A stretch of 64,000 bases of DNA from DASUPK01 sp963833375. Its GTDB lineage: Bacteria > Actinomycetota > Thermoleophilia > Solirubrobacterales > 70-9. The notes under the pieces were generated by a model. The model saw only the letters and a program-made list of their open reading frames with translations, was not told the DNA's origin and ran no database searches. Every line of letters starts with the position of its first letter. Position 1 is the stretch's first letter. The translations under genes were made by a program, and so were the position numbers. Shown here in pieces: positions 35,517-44,550 of this stretch. The stretch is taken from the NCBI GenBank assembly GCA_963833375.1, contig CAWHXR010000007.1:186001-250000 (forward strand), written 5' to 3'.

Positions 35517-36221
35517 TCACCAGCCGGCTGGAGGAGACAGCGCCCGCAGGGGCGGCTCGGGGTAGCCGACCGCGCGATAGAACGTGCCGCTCGGCTTGGC
35601 CAGCAGCCAGCGGCCGCCGACGCGCTCGAGATAGATCACGTCGTCCTCCACCGAGACGTACTTGCGGTCGGAGAAGTGGTGGGTGACGGTGGCGGTCGCC
35701 CGGGCACGATCGTCGCCCAGCGCCTCCGCCTTCACCTCGAAGACCCGTGTCCGGCGCCAGGCCGGCCCGCCGCCCCGGGGGCGTGAGCCGATCGAGGCGC
35801 GCAGCGATCGCCGGCAGCTCCCTCGCCTCCTCGGCAGCTCGCCCAGGTCGAGGCCGCCGGATGCGATCAGGGCGCAGACCCGCCCGGCCTCCCGGCGATC
35901 GAGCGCGGCGACGTAGGACCGAACCGCCGAGGTGACGGCCGCGCTGTCGGCGCTCGGCAGCTCGCCGGTCGAGCTCGGCCCGCCGGCCGGGGCCTCCGGG
36001 CTCGCCTCGGTCGCAGCCGGCCCCTCGGCTGCCTGCTCCGCCGTGTCGACCGGTCCGACGGCCCCGGGCGGGAGCTGACCGGTGACGGCCGCCCCGCCCG
36101 CGGTGGCCGTCGCCCCGCCGGTGGCCGTCGCCGCGGTGGTCCGATCGCCTCCGCCCGAGCCGCCGCAGCCGCCCAGGACGAGCACTGCCGCGATCGTCAT
36201 CGCCATCGCTTCCCGCCTCAT
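35517..36221 (-). CDS. Lipoprotein, hypothetical
   Basis: ATG 36221 gives 234 residues with a lipoprotein signal, AMTIAAVLVLGGCGGSGGG; the lipobox Cys is at about residue 19. An Ala/Thr/Pro-rich linker of about 80 residues follows. The folded part (AVTSAVRSYVAALDRREAGRVCALI onwards, to VIYLERVGGRWLLAKP) resembles small NTF2-like or DUF4878-type lipoprotein domains. It would sit on the outer face of the membrane. It is divergent from the transketolase pair. Confidence 0.75.
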   Translation of the reverse strand: MRREAMAMTIAAVLVLGGCGGSGGGDRTTAATATGGATATAGGAAVTGQLPPGAVGPVDTAEQAAEGPAATEASPEAPAGGPSSTGELPSADSAAVTSAVRSYVAALDRREAGRVCALIASGGLDLGELPRRRGSCRRSLRASIGSRPRGGGPAWRRTRVFEVKAEALGDDRARATATVTHHFSDRKYVSVEDDVIYLERVGGRWLLAKPSGTFYRAVGYPEPPLRALSPPAGW

Positions 36222-36371
36222 CGAGTGGAGGCTACGGACCGCGGGGTGGGTTCCGTCGGGGACGGTTTCTAGGCTGCCGCTGGTGCCGCCCGCTGCTACC
36301 CTCGCCGCCCGGTCTTGACTCAGTCGCGAGGAGAGGCCGTCCCCTACGACCAGGCGCGAGACGAGTCGCCG

Positions 36372-37289
36372 ATGGCGCACCTGAAGCCCGTTCCAGATCC
36401 CACGCCGGAGCCCTCCAGCAAGGCAGGAGGCAAGCCGTCGATCGCGGAGCTCGAGCGCTACGCGACGGTCCTGCGTATCCACTGCGTCCGGATGCTCGCC
36501 GTCGCCAAGTCCGGCCACCTGGACAGCTCCCTCTCGGCGGCGGACATCGTGGCCGCCCTCTACTACAGGGTCCTCCGCCACGATCCGTCCAATCCGAAGT
36601 GGCGGGAGCGCGACCGCTTCGTTCTCTCCAAGGGGCACGCGGCGCCGATCCAGTACGCCGCCCTCGCCGCGCACGGCTACTTCCCGGCGGACGATCTGAT
36701 GGGCCTGCGCCAGATCGGCTCCCATCTCCAGGGCCACCCCGACATGACCCGGACGCCGGGCATCGAGGTCTCCACGGGCTCTCTCGGCCAGGGCCTGTCG
36801 ATGAGCGTCGGCATCTGCCTCGCCCTGCGGCTCGACGAGCTGGACGACACGGCGCAGGTCTTCACGCTGATGTCCGACGGCGACTGCCAGGAGGGAGAGA
36901 GCTGGGAGGGTGCCATGTCGGCGGCGCACTTCGGCATTCCCAACCTCACCGCGATCGTCGACTACAACCATCTGCAGACCGACGGCACCACCGAGGAGGT
37001 CATGGACACCGGCGACGTCCGCGCCAAGTTCGAGGCCTTCGGCTGGGACGCGGTTGAGATCGGCGGGCATGACATGAGCGCGATCGTCGAGTCCCTGGAG
37101 CGCAGTCGCACCCTCGACCGGCCGGCCGCGATCGTCTGCCAGACGAAGAAGGGGCGTGGCGTCTCATTCATGGAGGACCGTTTCGGGTTCCACGGCAAGC
37201 CGCCGAGCCAGGAGCAGGCCGAGCAGGCGCTCGAGGAGCTCGAGGCGACCTACAAGCAGCAGACCAAGGCGCTGGAGGGCAAGAGCTGA
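36372..37289 (+). CDS. Transketolase, N-terminal (thiamine diphosphate-binding) subunit
   Basis: ATG 36372 gives 305 residues. The protein carries the N-terminal half of transketolase: LSKGHAAPIQYAALA, GSHLQGHPDMTRTPGIEVSTGSLGQGLSMSVG, and the ThDP motif GDGD-like MSDGDCQEGESWEGAM followed by IVDYNHLQTDG. It transfers two-carbon units in the pentose phosphate pathway, or serves related 1-deoxyxylulose-type chemistry, with the second subunit. The split form is common in actinobacteria and archaea. The stop overlaps the next ATG (TGATG). Confidence 0.93.
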   Translation: MAHLKPVPDPTPEPSSKAGGKPSIAELERYATVLRIHCVRMLAVAKSGHLDSSLSAADIVAALYYRVLRHDPSNPKWRERDRFVLSKGHAAPIQYAALAAHGYFPADDLMGLRQIGSHLQGHPDMTRTPGIEVSTGSLGQGLSMSVGICLALRLDELDDTAQVFTLMSDGDCQEGESWEGAMSAAHFGIPNLTAIVDYNHLQTDGTTEEVMDTGDVRAKFEAFGWDAVEIGGHDMSAIVESLERSRTLDRPAAIVCQTKKGRGVSFMEDRFGFHGKPPSQEQAEQALEELEATYKQQTKALEGKS

Positions 37290-38308
37290 TGGCGAGCCAG
37301 CTGCTCGAGGCGGCCGAGCCGCAGACCGAGTCGATCGCCACCCGGCAGGCCTACGGCGACGCGCTGGTGGCCCTGGGGGAGAGCTACCCCGAGGTCGTCG
37401 CGCTGGACGCGGACCTGGCCGTCTCGACCCAGTCGATGAAGTTCGGCAAGCAGTTCCCGGAGCGCTTCTTCAACATCGGCGCAGCCGAGGCCAACATGAT
37501 GTCGATCTCCTGCGGCCTGGCTGCCACCGGCAAGGTTCCCTATGCGTCGACCTTCGCGATCTTCGCCACCTCGCGCTCCTACGACCAGGTGCGCCTCGGC
37601 ATCGCCCACAACGAGCTCAAGGTGCGGATCGGCGCCTCGCACGGGGGCGTTTCCCTCGGCGAGGACGGCGCCTCCCACCAGATGATCGAGGACATCGCGC
37701 TGATGAGGGCGATGCCGCGGATGCAGGTCGTCGTCCCAGCCGACTACAACCAGGCCTACACGGCGGTGGTCGAGTCCTACGAGCGCTTCGACGGGCCGAT
37801 GTACATGCGCTTCGGCCGGCCGAAGACCCCGATCGTCTACAGCGGAATCCCCGAGACGCTCGGCAGCGGGGTCGACGTCCTTCGGCCGGGCAAGGACATC
37901 TCGATCTTCGTCTGCGGCCACATGGTCTGGCGCGGCCTCGAGGCCGCCGAGACGCTCGAGCGCGAGGACGGGGTGGAGGCCGAGGTGGTCAACGTCTCGA
38001 TCATCAAGCCGATCGACTCACAGAGCGTGCTCCGCTCGCTGGCAAAGACCGGCCTGGCCGTGACCGCCGAGGAGCACCGCGTGGTCGGCGGACTCGGCGA
38101 CGCGATCCGTCAGGTCGCTGCCGAGCAGCACCCGGTCCCGGTCTTCGCGCTCGGCATGCAGGACGAGTTCGGGGTTTCCGGCACGGCCGAGGCCTGCATG
38201 GAGCACTTCGGCCTCACCGCGAGCGGCATCGTCGACCTCGCCCGCGAGGCCCTGCTGAAGAAGCCGATAGTGCAGCACCCGCCCATCCAGGGCGGACCCT
38301 GGTCCTAG
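37289..38308 (+). CDS. Transketolase, C-terminal subunit
   Basis: The 339-residue partner contains the pyrimidine-binding domain (VVALDADLAVSTQSMKFGKQFPERFFNIGAAEANMMSIS, with the activating Glu in GAAEANM), the HGGVSLGEDGASHQMIEDIALMR block and the C-terminal transketolase domain (LRPGKDISIFVCGHMVWRGLEAAE, VTAEEHRVVGGLGDAI). With the gene before it, it forms one enzyme by translationally coupled subunits. The gene ends at a short convergent gap shared with the acidic protein at 38322. Confidence 0.93.
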   Translation: MASQLLEAAEPQTESIATRQAYGDALVALGESYPEVVALDADLAVSTQSMKFGKQFPERFFNIGAAEANMMSISCGLAATGKVPYASTFAIFATSRSYDQVRLGIAHNELKVRIGASHGGVSLGEDGASHQMIEDIALMRAMPRMQVVVPADYNQAYTAVVESYERFDGPMYMRFGRPKTPIVYSGIPETLGSGVDVLRPGKDISIFVCGHMVWRGLEAAETLEREDGVEAEVVNVSIIKPIDSQSVLRSLAKTGLAVTAEEHRVVGGLGDAIRQVAAEQHPVPVFALGMQDEFGVSGTAEACMEHFGLTASGIVDLAREALLKKPIVQHPPIQGGPWS

Positions 38309-38321
38309 GGCCCGCTCGAGC

Positions 38322-38699
38322 CTAGGTCTGGGTGTCCGGGACGCCGCCCTCGCCGGAGCCGTCGAGATCGCCCGGCGTGCCCTGCGTGTCGACGTCGGTC
38401 TCGGTCGACTCGAGGTCGTCGGCGTCCGCGTAGACGTCGCTGCGATCGCCGCCGGGCTCTTCGGGATCCGGCCGGTCCTTCAGTGGGCCACCGCGGTCGT
38501 CCTCGTGGCTGGCCCTCTCCTCCAGCAGCTCCTCGGCCTGCTCGAAGCCCTCCGACTCGCCCTGGCCCGATTCCGCCAGCGGCCGCTCCTCCTCGGGCAC
38601 GTCCTCCATGCCGCTGCGGCCGCCGATCCGGCCGGCCTCCTCAGCGGCGGCGGCCTCCTCGCGTTCGACGTCGCGCTCGATGGGGTCCCGCTCGGTCAT
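38322..38699 (-). CDS. Acidic low-complexity hypothetical protein
   Basis: The 125-residue protein MTERDPIERDVEREEAAAA is rich in Glu, Asp and Gly and lacks hydrophobic segments. It should be intrinsically disordered. The ATG start and codon usage like the neighbours support a real gene. No domain recognised. Confidence 0.65.
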   Translation of the reverse strand: MTERDPIERDVEREEAAAAEEAGRIGGRSGMEDVPEEERPLAESGQGESEGFEQAEELLEERASHEDDRGGPLKDRPDPEEPGGDRSDVYADADDLESTETDVDTQGTPGDLDGSGEGGVPDTQT

Positions 38700-38844
38700 C
38701 GGTCGTCACCCTACACGTCGTCCAGGTCCGGTGTGAGCTCGATCCACGTCGACCCTGACCTGGCCGTCGAGGTCTTCGTTCTCGAGCCCATGGAGGCAAC
38801 ACAGTTCGGGTCGGCGGCGGCCCGAGCACGAACGGCCATCCGTC

Positions 38845-39273
38845 CTAGCTCGCGCCACCGCCGTTCAGCGCAGCCAGCGCCGCGTCTCGCTCGAGGAAGA
38901 CCGGTAGCGACCGGTCGATTCCGGCGAGCCGGAAGACGCGCTCCACCTGCGAGCGATGAGCGATCACGGTGTGCAGGCTGCCGCCGTCATCGGTGGCGCG
39001 GAATGCGTGGATCAAGAGGCGGATGCCGGAGGAGTCGATGAAGCCCAGCCGAGTGAGGTCCACCACCACGCCGGAGTGCTTGCGGAGCTGATCGAAGAGC
39101 GGCGTCTCGACCGCCGGGACGGTGCTCAGGTCCAACTCGCCCGCGAGGGTGACGACGGACGCGTTCGGTCGCACCGATTCAACGCTCACCTTGAGCAGCT
39201 CGCCGTTGCCGGCCGCGGGTCCACCGGTCGCCGGTGATTGGCGGGGTGGAGCGGCCCCGCTAGACCGCTCCAC
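38845..39273 (-). CDS. STAS domain protein (anti-sigma factor antagonist-like)
   Basis: From GTG 39273 the protein has 142 residues; GTG 39189, nearer the domain, is an alternative. The STAS fold is visible: ASVVTLAGELDLSTVPAVETPLFDQL, then the phosphorylatable serine region GVVVDLTRLGFIDSSGIRLLIHAFR and LAGIDRSLPVFLERDAALAAL. Such proteins bind anti-sigma kinases and release a stress sigma factor, but no kinase or sigma gene is adjacent. If translation starts at 39273, its first codons lie inside an 11-bp inverted repeat. Confidence 0.85.
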   Translation of the reverse strand: MERSSGAAPPRQSPATGGPAAGNGELLKVSVESVRPNASVVTLAGELDLSTVPAVETPLFDQLRKHSGVVVDLTRLGFIDSSGIRLLIHAFRATDDGGSLHTVIAHRSQVERVFRLAGIDRSLPVFLERDAALAALNGGGAS

Positions 39274-39275
39274 CC
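39244..39275. promoter_or_regulatory. Perfect 11-bp inverted repeat at the STAS gene start
   Basis: GGGTGGAGCGG (39244-39254) and CCGCTCCACCC (39265-39275) are exact reverse complements with a 10-base spacer. The element covers the most upstream start of the STAS gene. It could be an operator or an RNA hairpin limiting translation. Confidence 0.5.
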
Positions 39276-39820
39276 GCTCGCCTCAACGCCCCATCCCCTC
39301 GTGGCGCGTCGCTCCCGTGGGGCAGGGAGTCTTCAAGTCTCAGTGATGGCTCGGGGGTCCAGCTGTTCACCTAAGTCCTCCTCGGTCTTGCTCATCCGTG
39401 CTCGCCGAGGAAACCCGACCCTGCCCCTTGCAGGGCGTGCCTCCAAGCTTCTCCGTGGAGTCGCGGCCAGTGCCTGTGAAGCCAGTGAAACGCTCCTCCG
39501 AAATCCTTGCGCAGTCTAGTTTGACTGATGCAGTATTCGAAGTACCGGGTATACGAGGCCGAGCCTGCGAATCGCGTTTTCCCGCTAATTGCGCAGGAAC
39601 AAGTCTGACGGGCGACTCCGGCCGGCGTAACGGTCAGTGCGCCGAACCGACGAGCTTCATCTCCGGCTACCCGTGAGCGCGGCGCGACTAACGATGCAGA
39701 GTCGTGTTGGAGCGCGAACGAGAACTTGCGTCGCGCTTTAGGCGGTTCCCTACCCTGTGCAGCGCAGTGGGGCGACTCGCCGGGCGACGCCGGCGTGGGA
39801 CGCCTCTCGGCTTAACCTCG
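39276..39820. other. Intergenic region between the STAS gene and ftsE, no recognised gene
   Basis: About 545 bases with lower GC than the neighbours and no credible coding frame. A small hairpin, CCCTGC/GCAGGG with a 5-base loop, is at 39419-39435. TTAACCT (39812-39818) just before ftsE may be a -10 element. I looked for RNase P RNA and riboswitch cores and saw none. Confidence 0.5.
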
Positions 39821-40669
39821 ATGGCTAGGCGACAGACATCCGATCTCCTGCGCGCGCGCCCCAAGACGGCGCGCCGACCGGAGCATGTCACCGAGCAGCG
39901 CTCCCGCCCGCCGATCGTCGAGATGCGCCGGGTCACCAAGGTTTACCCGGGGGGCCACGTCGGCCTCGAGAACGTCAGCCTGCGGGTCGACCGGGGCGAG
40001 TTCGTCTTCCTGGTCGGGCCGACCGGCTGCGGCAAGACCACCCTGATCAAGACCCTGATCCGCGAGCTCCAGCCCACTGAGGGCGAGGTGCTGATCGCCG
40101 GGCGCGACATCTCCTCGCTGCCGGACAAGAAGGTTCCGCAGCTCCGCCGCCGGATCGGGACCGTCTTTCAGGACTACAAGCTGCTGCCGAGCCGCAATGT
40201 CTACGACAACGTCGCCTACGCGCTGCAGGTGATCGGGGCCTCGCGCGCTGAGATCCGCCACAAGGTGCCGGACGCCTTGCGCCTCGTCGGCCTCGCCGAC
40301 AAGGTCAAGAACTTCCCCGACCAGCTCTCGGGCGGTGAGCAGCAGCGCCTCTCCGTGGCGCGTGCCTTCGTCAACCATCCGCCCCTGCTGCTGGCCGATG
40401 AGCCGACTGGAAACCTCGACCCCAACACCTCGATCGGGATCATGCAGGTGCTCTACCGGATCAACCGCACCGGCACCACGGTCGTCGTCGTCACCCACGA
40501 TCGCGAGATGGTCGACAAGATGCGCCGCCGGGTGATCGCGCTCGACTCTGGCCGGATCGTCCGCGATCAGGCCGTCGGCACCTACACCCCCGACGACGAG
40601 TCCACCCGCGAGTTTGCTATGCGGCTGCGCGAGGAGATGGGTGTCGACGACGCGGAGCCCCGCTACTAG
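39821..40669 (+). CDS. ftsE: Cell division ABC transporter ATP-binding protein FtsE
   Basis: ATG 39821 gives 282 residues with a basic N-terminal extension of about 34 residues; ATG 39923 (MRRVTKVYPGG) would give the usual FtsE length. The ATPase has Walker A FLVGPTGCGKTTLIKTL, the FtsE-type FQDYKLLPSRNVYDNVAYAL, signature QLSGGEQQRLSVARAF and Walker B LLADEPTGNLDP. With FtsX it controls peptidoglycan hydrolases at the septum. The TAACCT element ends only 2 bases before ATG 39821, so a transcript from it would favour the internal start. FtsX follows 9 bases later. Confidence 0.95.
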   Translation: MARRQTSDLLRARPKTARRPEHVTEQRSRPPIVEMRRVTKVYPGGHVGLENVSLRVDRGEFVFLVGPTGCGKTTLIKTLIRELQPTEGEVLIAGRDISSLPDKKVPQLRRRIGTVFQDYKLLPSRNVYDNVAYALQVIGASRAEIRHKVPDALRLVGLADKVKNFPDQLSGGEQQRLSVARAFVNHPPLLLADEPTGNLDPNTSIGIMQVLYRINRTGTTVVVVTHDREMVDKMRRRVIALDSGRIVRDQAVGTYTPDDESTREFAMRLREEMGVDDAEPRY

Positions 40670-40678
40670 GAGCCGGAG

Positions 40679-41608
40679 ATGGGCCGAGTCTTCTTCTTCA
40701 TCGGAGAAGGGCTGCGGGCGCTCAGGCGCAGCGCGGCCCCGAGCCTGGCGGCCATCGTCACGGTTTGCATCACCGTGCTGCTGCTCGGCGTCCTCATCCC
40801 GGTCCTCCAGACGACCAACGGCAAGACCAACCAGGTGCGAGACCAGGTCGGCCTGCGGATCTTCCTGAACGACGTCAACGGCCAGCAGGCGCCGGCGGAC
40901 CAAATCCAGGCGCTACAGGCGAAGCTCCAGGCGATTCCCCATGTCAAGGAAGTCCAGTTCGTCGACAAGAACCAGGCCCTCAGCATCCTCAGCGAGCGCC
41001 TCAAGCAGGACAACCGCGCCGATATCACGGCGCAGCTGCCCGGCGCCCACAACCCGCTGCCGGCCTCGTTCAATGTCACGCCCGACGACCTCTCCAATCT
41101 CTCGACCGTGAGGGCGGCGATCACGCCGCCGGGCCCGAACGGAGCGCCGACCCCGATCAGCCCCCTGATCAGCGACATCGGCGACTCGCGCGACGACGCC
41201 AGCAAGATCAGCGGCGCGACCACCGCGATCCGTTGGGTTCTCGGCGTGGTCGCGGGTCTGCTGCTGGTCGCCTCGCTGCTGCTGGTCGGCAACACGATCC
41301 GGCTCTCGATCTACGCGCGTCGCCGCGAGGTGGAGGTCATGCGGCTGGTCGGTGCCACCAACTGGTTCATCCGTTGGCCCTTCATGGTGGAGGGGCTGGT
41401 CTGCGGGCTCGTCGGCGCCGGAATCGCGATCGCCCTGCTCTTCCTCGGTAAGCAGGTGATCGTCGATCCGCTCGCCAACAACTTCAACCTGATTTCCTCT
41501 GGGGACACGATCCCGTTCGCCAGCCTCGCGCTCGTCCTGCTCTGCGTGGCGATGGGTGTCTCGGCGATGGGCAGCGGCCTGACGCTGCGTCGCTTCCTCC
41601 GGATTTGA
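40679..41608 (+). CDS. ftsX: Cell division permease FtsX
   Basis: The 309-residue membrane protein has a first helix (AAIVTVCITVLLLGVLIPVL), an extracellular domain (about residues 55-165) containing VGLRIFLNDVNGQ and VDKNQALSILSERLKQ, and three more helices toward the C-terminus, with RREVEVMRLVGATNWFIRWPFMVEGL matching FtsX. It forms the FtsEX complex with the previous gene and transmits ATP-driven signals to peptidoglycan hydrolases outside the cell. Confidence 0.95.
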   Translation: MGRVFFFIGEGLRALRRSAAPSLAAIVTVCITVLLLGVLIPVLQTTNGKTNQVRDQVGLRIFLNDVNGQQAPADQIQALQAKLQAIPHVKEVQFVDKNQALSILSERLKQDNRADITAQLPGAHNPLPASFNVTPDDLSNLSTVRAAITPPGPNGAPTPISPLISDIGDSRDDASKISGATTAIRWVLGVVAGLLLVASLLLVGNTIRLSIYARRREVEVMRLVGATNWFIRWPFMVEGLVCGLVGAGIAIALLFLGKQVIVDPLANNFNLISSGDTIPFASLALVLLCVAMGVSAMGSGLTLRRFLRI

Positions 41609-41620
41609 CCAGCAAAGCAG

Positions 41621-41680
41621 CATGAAACGGGTTGCCCGCGCGTGAAACGGGTTGCTCCTGGCCGAGCACCCTCGCATCAC
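41621..41680 (-). repeat. Dispersed palindromic repeat, copy C (with partial tandem duplicate)
   Basis: Read on the minus strand, GATGCGAGGGTGCTC and GGAGCAACCCGTTTCACG match the other copies. On the plus strand the element GTGAAACGGGTTGC begins at 41642, and a second partial unit, ATGAAACGGGTTGC, begins at 41622, 20 bases earlier. The full unit encodes the first residues of the S41 protease. Confidence 0.7.
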
Positions 41681-42835
41681 CCCTTCGTGATCGCGGCCCT
41701 GGTCGCGATCGCCTTCGTGGTGGGCATCGTCGCCGGAGGGCAGGTTGACGCGCTCCGCAACGCGGTCGACGACGTCTTCGGCAACAAGAGCCAGGACGCG
41801 ACGGCCGAGGCGATCGGCGTGATCCACGACGACTACTTTCACGCGGTCGACAACAACGATCTGGAGAACGCCTCGATCGGGTCGATCATCGATCACATCA
41901 AGCACCGCTATCACGACCGCTTCTCGCATTACTTCGATCCGACGGAGTACGACCGCTTCAAGCAGGGCTCGAGCCTGTCCGGCGTCGGCGTCGCCGTGAA
42001 CGAGGTCTCGCGCGGGCTGCGCGTGGCGACGGTCTACAAGCGCACGCCGGCGCGGGAGGCCGGGATCCAGGCGGGCGACGTGATCACCGGCGTCAACGGC
42101 AAGTCGATCGCCGGCCGCAACGCTGACGCCGTCACCAGCGAGATCAGGGGACCCGCCGGCACCAAGGTGACGCTCACGATCGCAAGCCGCGACGGAAGCA
42201 GCCACGACGTCACCCTGACCCGCCGTCAGGTCGAGATCCCCCAGGTCACGGGCCACATCGAGAAGGTGAACGGCGTCAAAGTCGGCTACGCGCGCCTGGC
42301 CGGATTCTTCCCCGGCGCCCACGGCGAGCTCCGCAAGGAGGTGGAGCACCTCTACGAGCAGGGCGCTCAGGGAATCGTGCTCGACCTGCGCGGCAACGGC
42401 GGCGGCCTGCTCACCGAGGCCGTCCTGGTCTCGAGCATCTTCGTCCCGAACGGGGTGATCGTCTCGACCCACGGGCGCACCCAGCACACCCGGACCTTCG
42501 ACGCCACCGGGGACCCCCTGCCGCGCCACCCGATGGCCGTGCTGATCAACGGGGACACGGCCTCCGCGTCGGAGATCGTCACGGCCGCTTTGGAGCAGGC
42601 CGGGATCGCAAAGGTCGTCGGCACCACTTCCTTCGGCAAGGGGACGTTCCAGGAGGTGATCCCGCTGAAGAACGGCGGCGCGCTCGATCTGACGGTGGGG
42701 GAGTATCTGACCCGTGACGGGACATCGATCAACGGCACCGGGATCGCGCCGCAGGTGAAGGCCAAGGACATCCCCTCGACCAAGCCGGACGAGGGCCTGC
42801 AGCGCGCTCTCCAGGTGCTGGGCCAACAGCTCTGA
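41642..42835 (+). CDS. C-terminal processing peptidase (S41 family, PDZ), CtpA-like
   Basis: GTG 41642 lies inside repeat copy C and gives 397 residues; GTG 41687, just before the membrane helix (VIAALVAIAFVVGIVAGG), is an alternative. The protein has a PDZ domain (about 100-190, with LSGVGVAVNEVSRGLRVATVYKRTPAREAGIQAGD) and an S41 core with the catalytic Ser in NGDTASASEIVTAALEQA and Lys in TTSFGKGTFQEV. It trims or degrades exported proteins at the membrane. A 7-codon mini-frame (MKRVARA) ends overlapping its GTG. Confidence 0.92.
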   Translation: MKRVAPGRAPSHHPFVIAALVAIAFVVGIVAGGQVDALRNAVDDVFGNKSQDATAEAIGVIHDDYFHAVDNNDLENASIGSIIDHIKHRYHDRFSHYFDPTEYDRFKQGSSLSGVGVAVNEVSRGLRVATVYKRTPAREAGIQAGDVITGVNGKSIAGRNADAVTSEIRGPAGTKVTLTIASRDGSSHDVTLTRRQVEIPQVTGHIEKVNGVKVGYARLAGFFPGAHGELRKEVEHLYEQGAQGIVLDLRGNGGGLLTEAVLVSSIFVPNGVIVSTHGRTQHTRTFDATGDPLPRHPMAVLINGDTASASEIVTAALEQAGIAKVVGTTSFGKGTFQEVIPLKNGGALDLTVGEYLTRDGTSINGTGIAPQVKAKDIPSTKPDEGLQRALQVLGQQL

Positions 42836-44550
42836 AGCGTGTAGTCCTCGTTTCCAAGCGCGGCCGGTTCCTGGTCGGCGAGCTGCTCTTCGAGCGCGGC
42901 GGCAGGATCGAGCTGGGCGGCGGACGCCGGGCGGCGACCCCCGGCCGGATGGCCGTGGTCGAGCTCGGCCAGGGCCGCGGGAGGGCGCGCGTCGTCCGCG
43001 AGCTCGGCGATCCTCGCCGCGCCGCCGATGTGATCGACGCCATGCTCGAGGACCGGGAGGTGCGCACGGGGTTCTCTCGGCGGATCGAGGACGAGGCCGG
43101 CGAGGCCCGGGCGCTGGCCACCGCGCTCGACGTCGACCGGCGGGACCTCCGCGACCTCGCCACCTTCACCGTGGACCCGGCGAGCGCGCACGACTTCGAC
43201 GACGCGGTCTCCGCCGCGAGGACGGACCGCGGCGTCCGCGCCTGGATCCACATCGCAGACGTCGCGGCGCATGTCAGACCGGGCAGAGCCCTGGAGAAGG
43301 AGGCCCACCGCCGCGCGAACTCGACCTACGTCCCGGGCCGGGTCGCGCCGATGCTGCCGCACGCGCTCTCCAGCGACGCGTGCAGCCTCGCCCCCGAACA
43401 GGAGCGGCTGGCCGTCACCTCGGAGATCGAGCTCTCCGAATCGGGCGAGCCGCTCTCGGCGAGCTTCTACCGCAGCGTGATCCGCTCGGACGTCCGCCTG
43501 AACTACGACCAGCTCGATGAGATCTTCGCCGGGCGGGCGAGGCCTCCCGAGCCGATCGCCGAGTCGCTCGGGCTCGCCAGGGAGGCGGCGGCCGCCCTCG
43601 CCGTCCGGCGCCCCCGCGCCTCGCTGGAGGTGGAGAGCTTCGAGCCCGAGTTCCGCTTCGAGGAGGGCCAGGTGACGGGCGCTCACTCGGTTCCCCAGAC
43701 GGAGGCGCACCGGCTGATCGAGCACCTGATGATCCTCACCAACGAGCGGGTTGCCGAACTGCTCGAACGCCGCCGTATCCCGACGCTCTACCGGGTCCAC
43801 GAGCCGCCGGATCCCGAGCGGATCCGGTGGCTGATCGAGCAGCTCGCCGCCCTCGACGTCCCGACGCCACCGCTGCCGGACTCGATGACGCCGCAGCAGG
43901 CCGGCGAGCTCGCCGGGGAGGCGAGTCGCCTGGTGGCGCGCGAGGCCGAGCGCCGCGGCCACGGCCGCGAGGCGTATACATCGCTTGTGCTTCGCTCGCT
44001 CAAGCAGGCGCACTATGCGGATCGCAACCTCGGCCACGCCGGCCTGGGCAGCCCCGCCTACGCGCACTTCACGTCTCCGATCCGCCGCTACCCCGACCTG
44101 GTGGCGCACCGCGCGCTGCTCTCGGCGATCGGGGCGGGGGAGGAGGCGCCGCGGGCGGAGGGGCTCGCCGAGGTCGGCGCCCACTGCTCCGAGCGCGAGC
44201 GCGACGCCACGCGCACCGAGCGCGACGCCGACTCGGTCTGCGCGTCCTTCCTGCTCGAGCGAGAGCTCTTCGAGCGCGGCCCCGACACCCGCTTCGAGGG
44301 AGAGGTCTCCGGGGTGGTCGGCGCGGGAGCGTTCGTGCGCTTCGGCGGAGCGCTCGCCGACGTCTACGAGGGCTTTCTTCCCGCTCGCCGCATCGGAGGG
44401 CGGGAGCGCTACGAGCTCGACGCCACCGAGACCATGCTGCTCGGCTCGCGCGGGGGCGGCGCGATCCGCATGGGGGACCCGGCCAGCGTCACCGTCGACC
44501 GCGTCGAGGCGCCCCGGGGGCGGGTCGACCTGCTGCCGGTGGAGGGCTGA
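42832..44550 (+). CDS. RNase II/R family exoribonuclease (RNB domain)
   Basis: Coding character extends upstream of the first ATG (42949) through LKRVVLVSKRGRFLVGEL to CTG 42832, which overlaps the upstream stop (CTGA), so I place the start there; that gives 572 residues. The RNB catalytic core has DDAVSAARTDRGVRAWIHIADVA with catalytic Asp residues, RANSTYVPGRVAPMLP, SFYRSVIRSDVRLNYDQ, and FTSPIRRYPDLVAHRAL. A C-terminal S1-like OB fold (FEGEVSGVVGAGAFVRFG) follows. It degrades RNA 3' to 5'; next to smpB it fits the known cooperation of RNase R with tmRNA. Confidence 0.92.
   Translation: MKRVVLVSKRGRFLVGELLFERGGRIELGGGRRAATPGRMAVVELGQGRGRARVVRELGDPRRAADVIDAMLEDREVRTGFSRRIEDEAGEARALATALDVDRRDLRDLATFTVDPASAHDFDDAVSAARTDRGVRAWIHIADVAAHVRPGRALEKEAHRRANSTYVPGRVAPMLPHALSSDACSLAPEQERLAVTSEIELSESGEPLSASFYRSVIRSDVRLNYDQLDEIFAGRARPPEPIAESLGLAREAAAALAVRRPRASLEVESFEPEFRFEEGQVTGAHSVPQTEAHRLIEHLMILTNERVAELLERRRIPTLYRVHEPPDPERIRWLIEQLAALDVPTPPLPDSMTPQQAGELAGEASRLVAREAERRGHGREAYTSLVLRSLKQAHYADRNLGHAGLGSPAYAHFTSPIRRYPDLVAHRALLSAIGAGEEAPRAEGLAEVGAHCSERERDATRTERDADSVCASFLLERELFERGPDTRFEGEVSGVVGAGAFVRFGGALADVYEGFLPARRIGGRERYELDATETMLLGSRGGGAIRMGDPASVTVDRVEAPRGRVDLLPVEG

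Noticed and set aside
39276..39820. RNase P RNA, cyclic di-AMP or other riboswitch in the gap before ftsE
   Set aside because: GAGGAAA-like and hairpin pieces are present but the conserved cores are not.
40913..42826. 637-residue minus-strand open frame opposite ftsX and the S41 protease
   Set aside because: The plus-strand genes are unambiguous; the mirror frame is low complexity Arg/Asp/Val.
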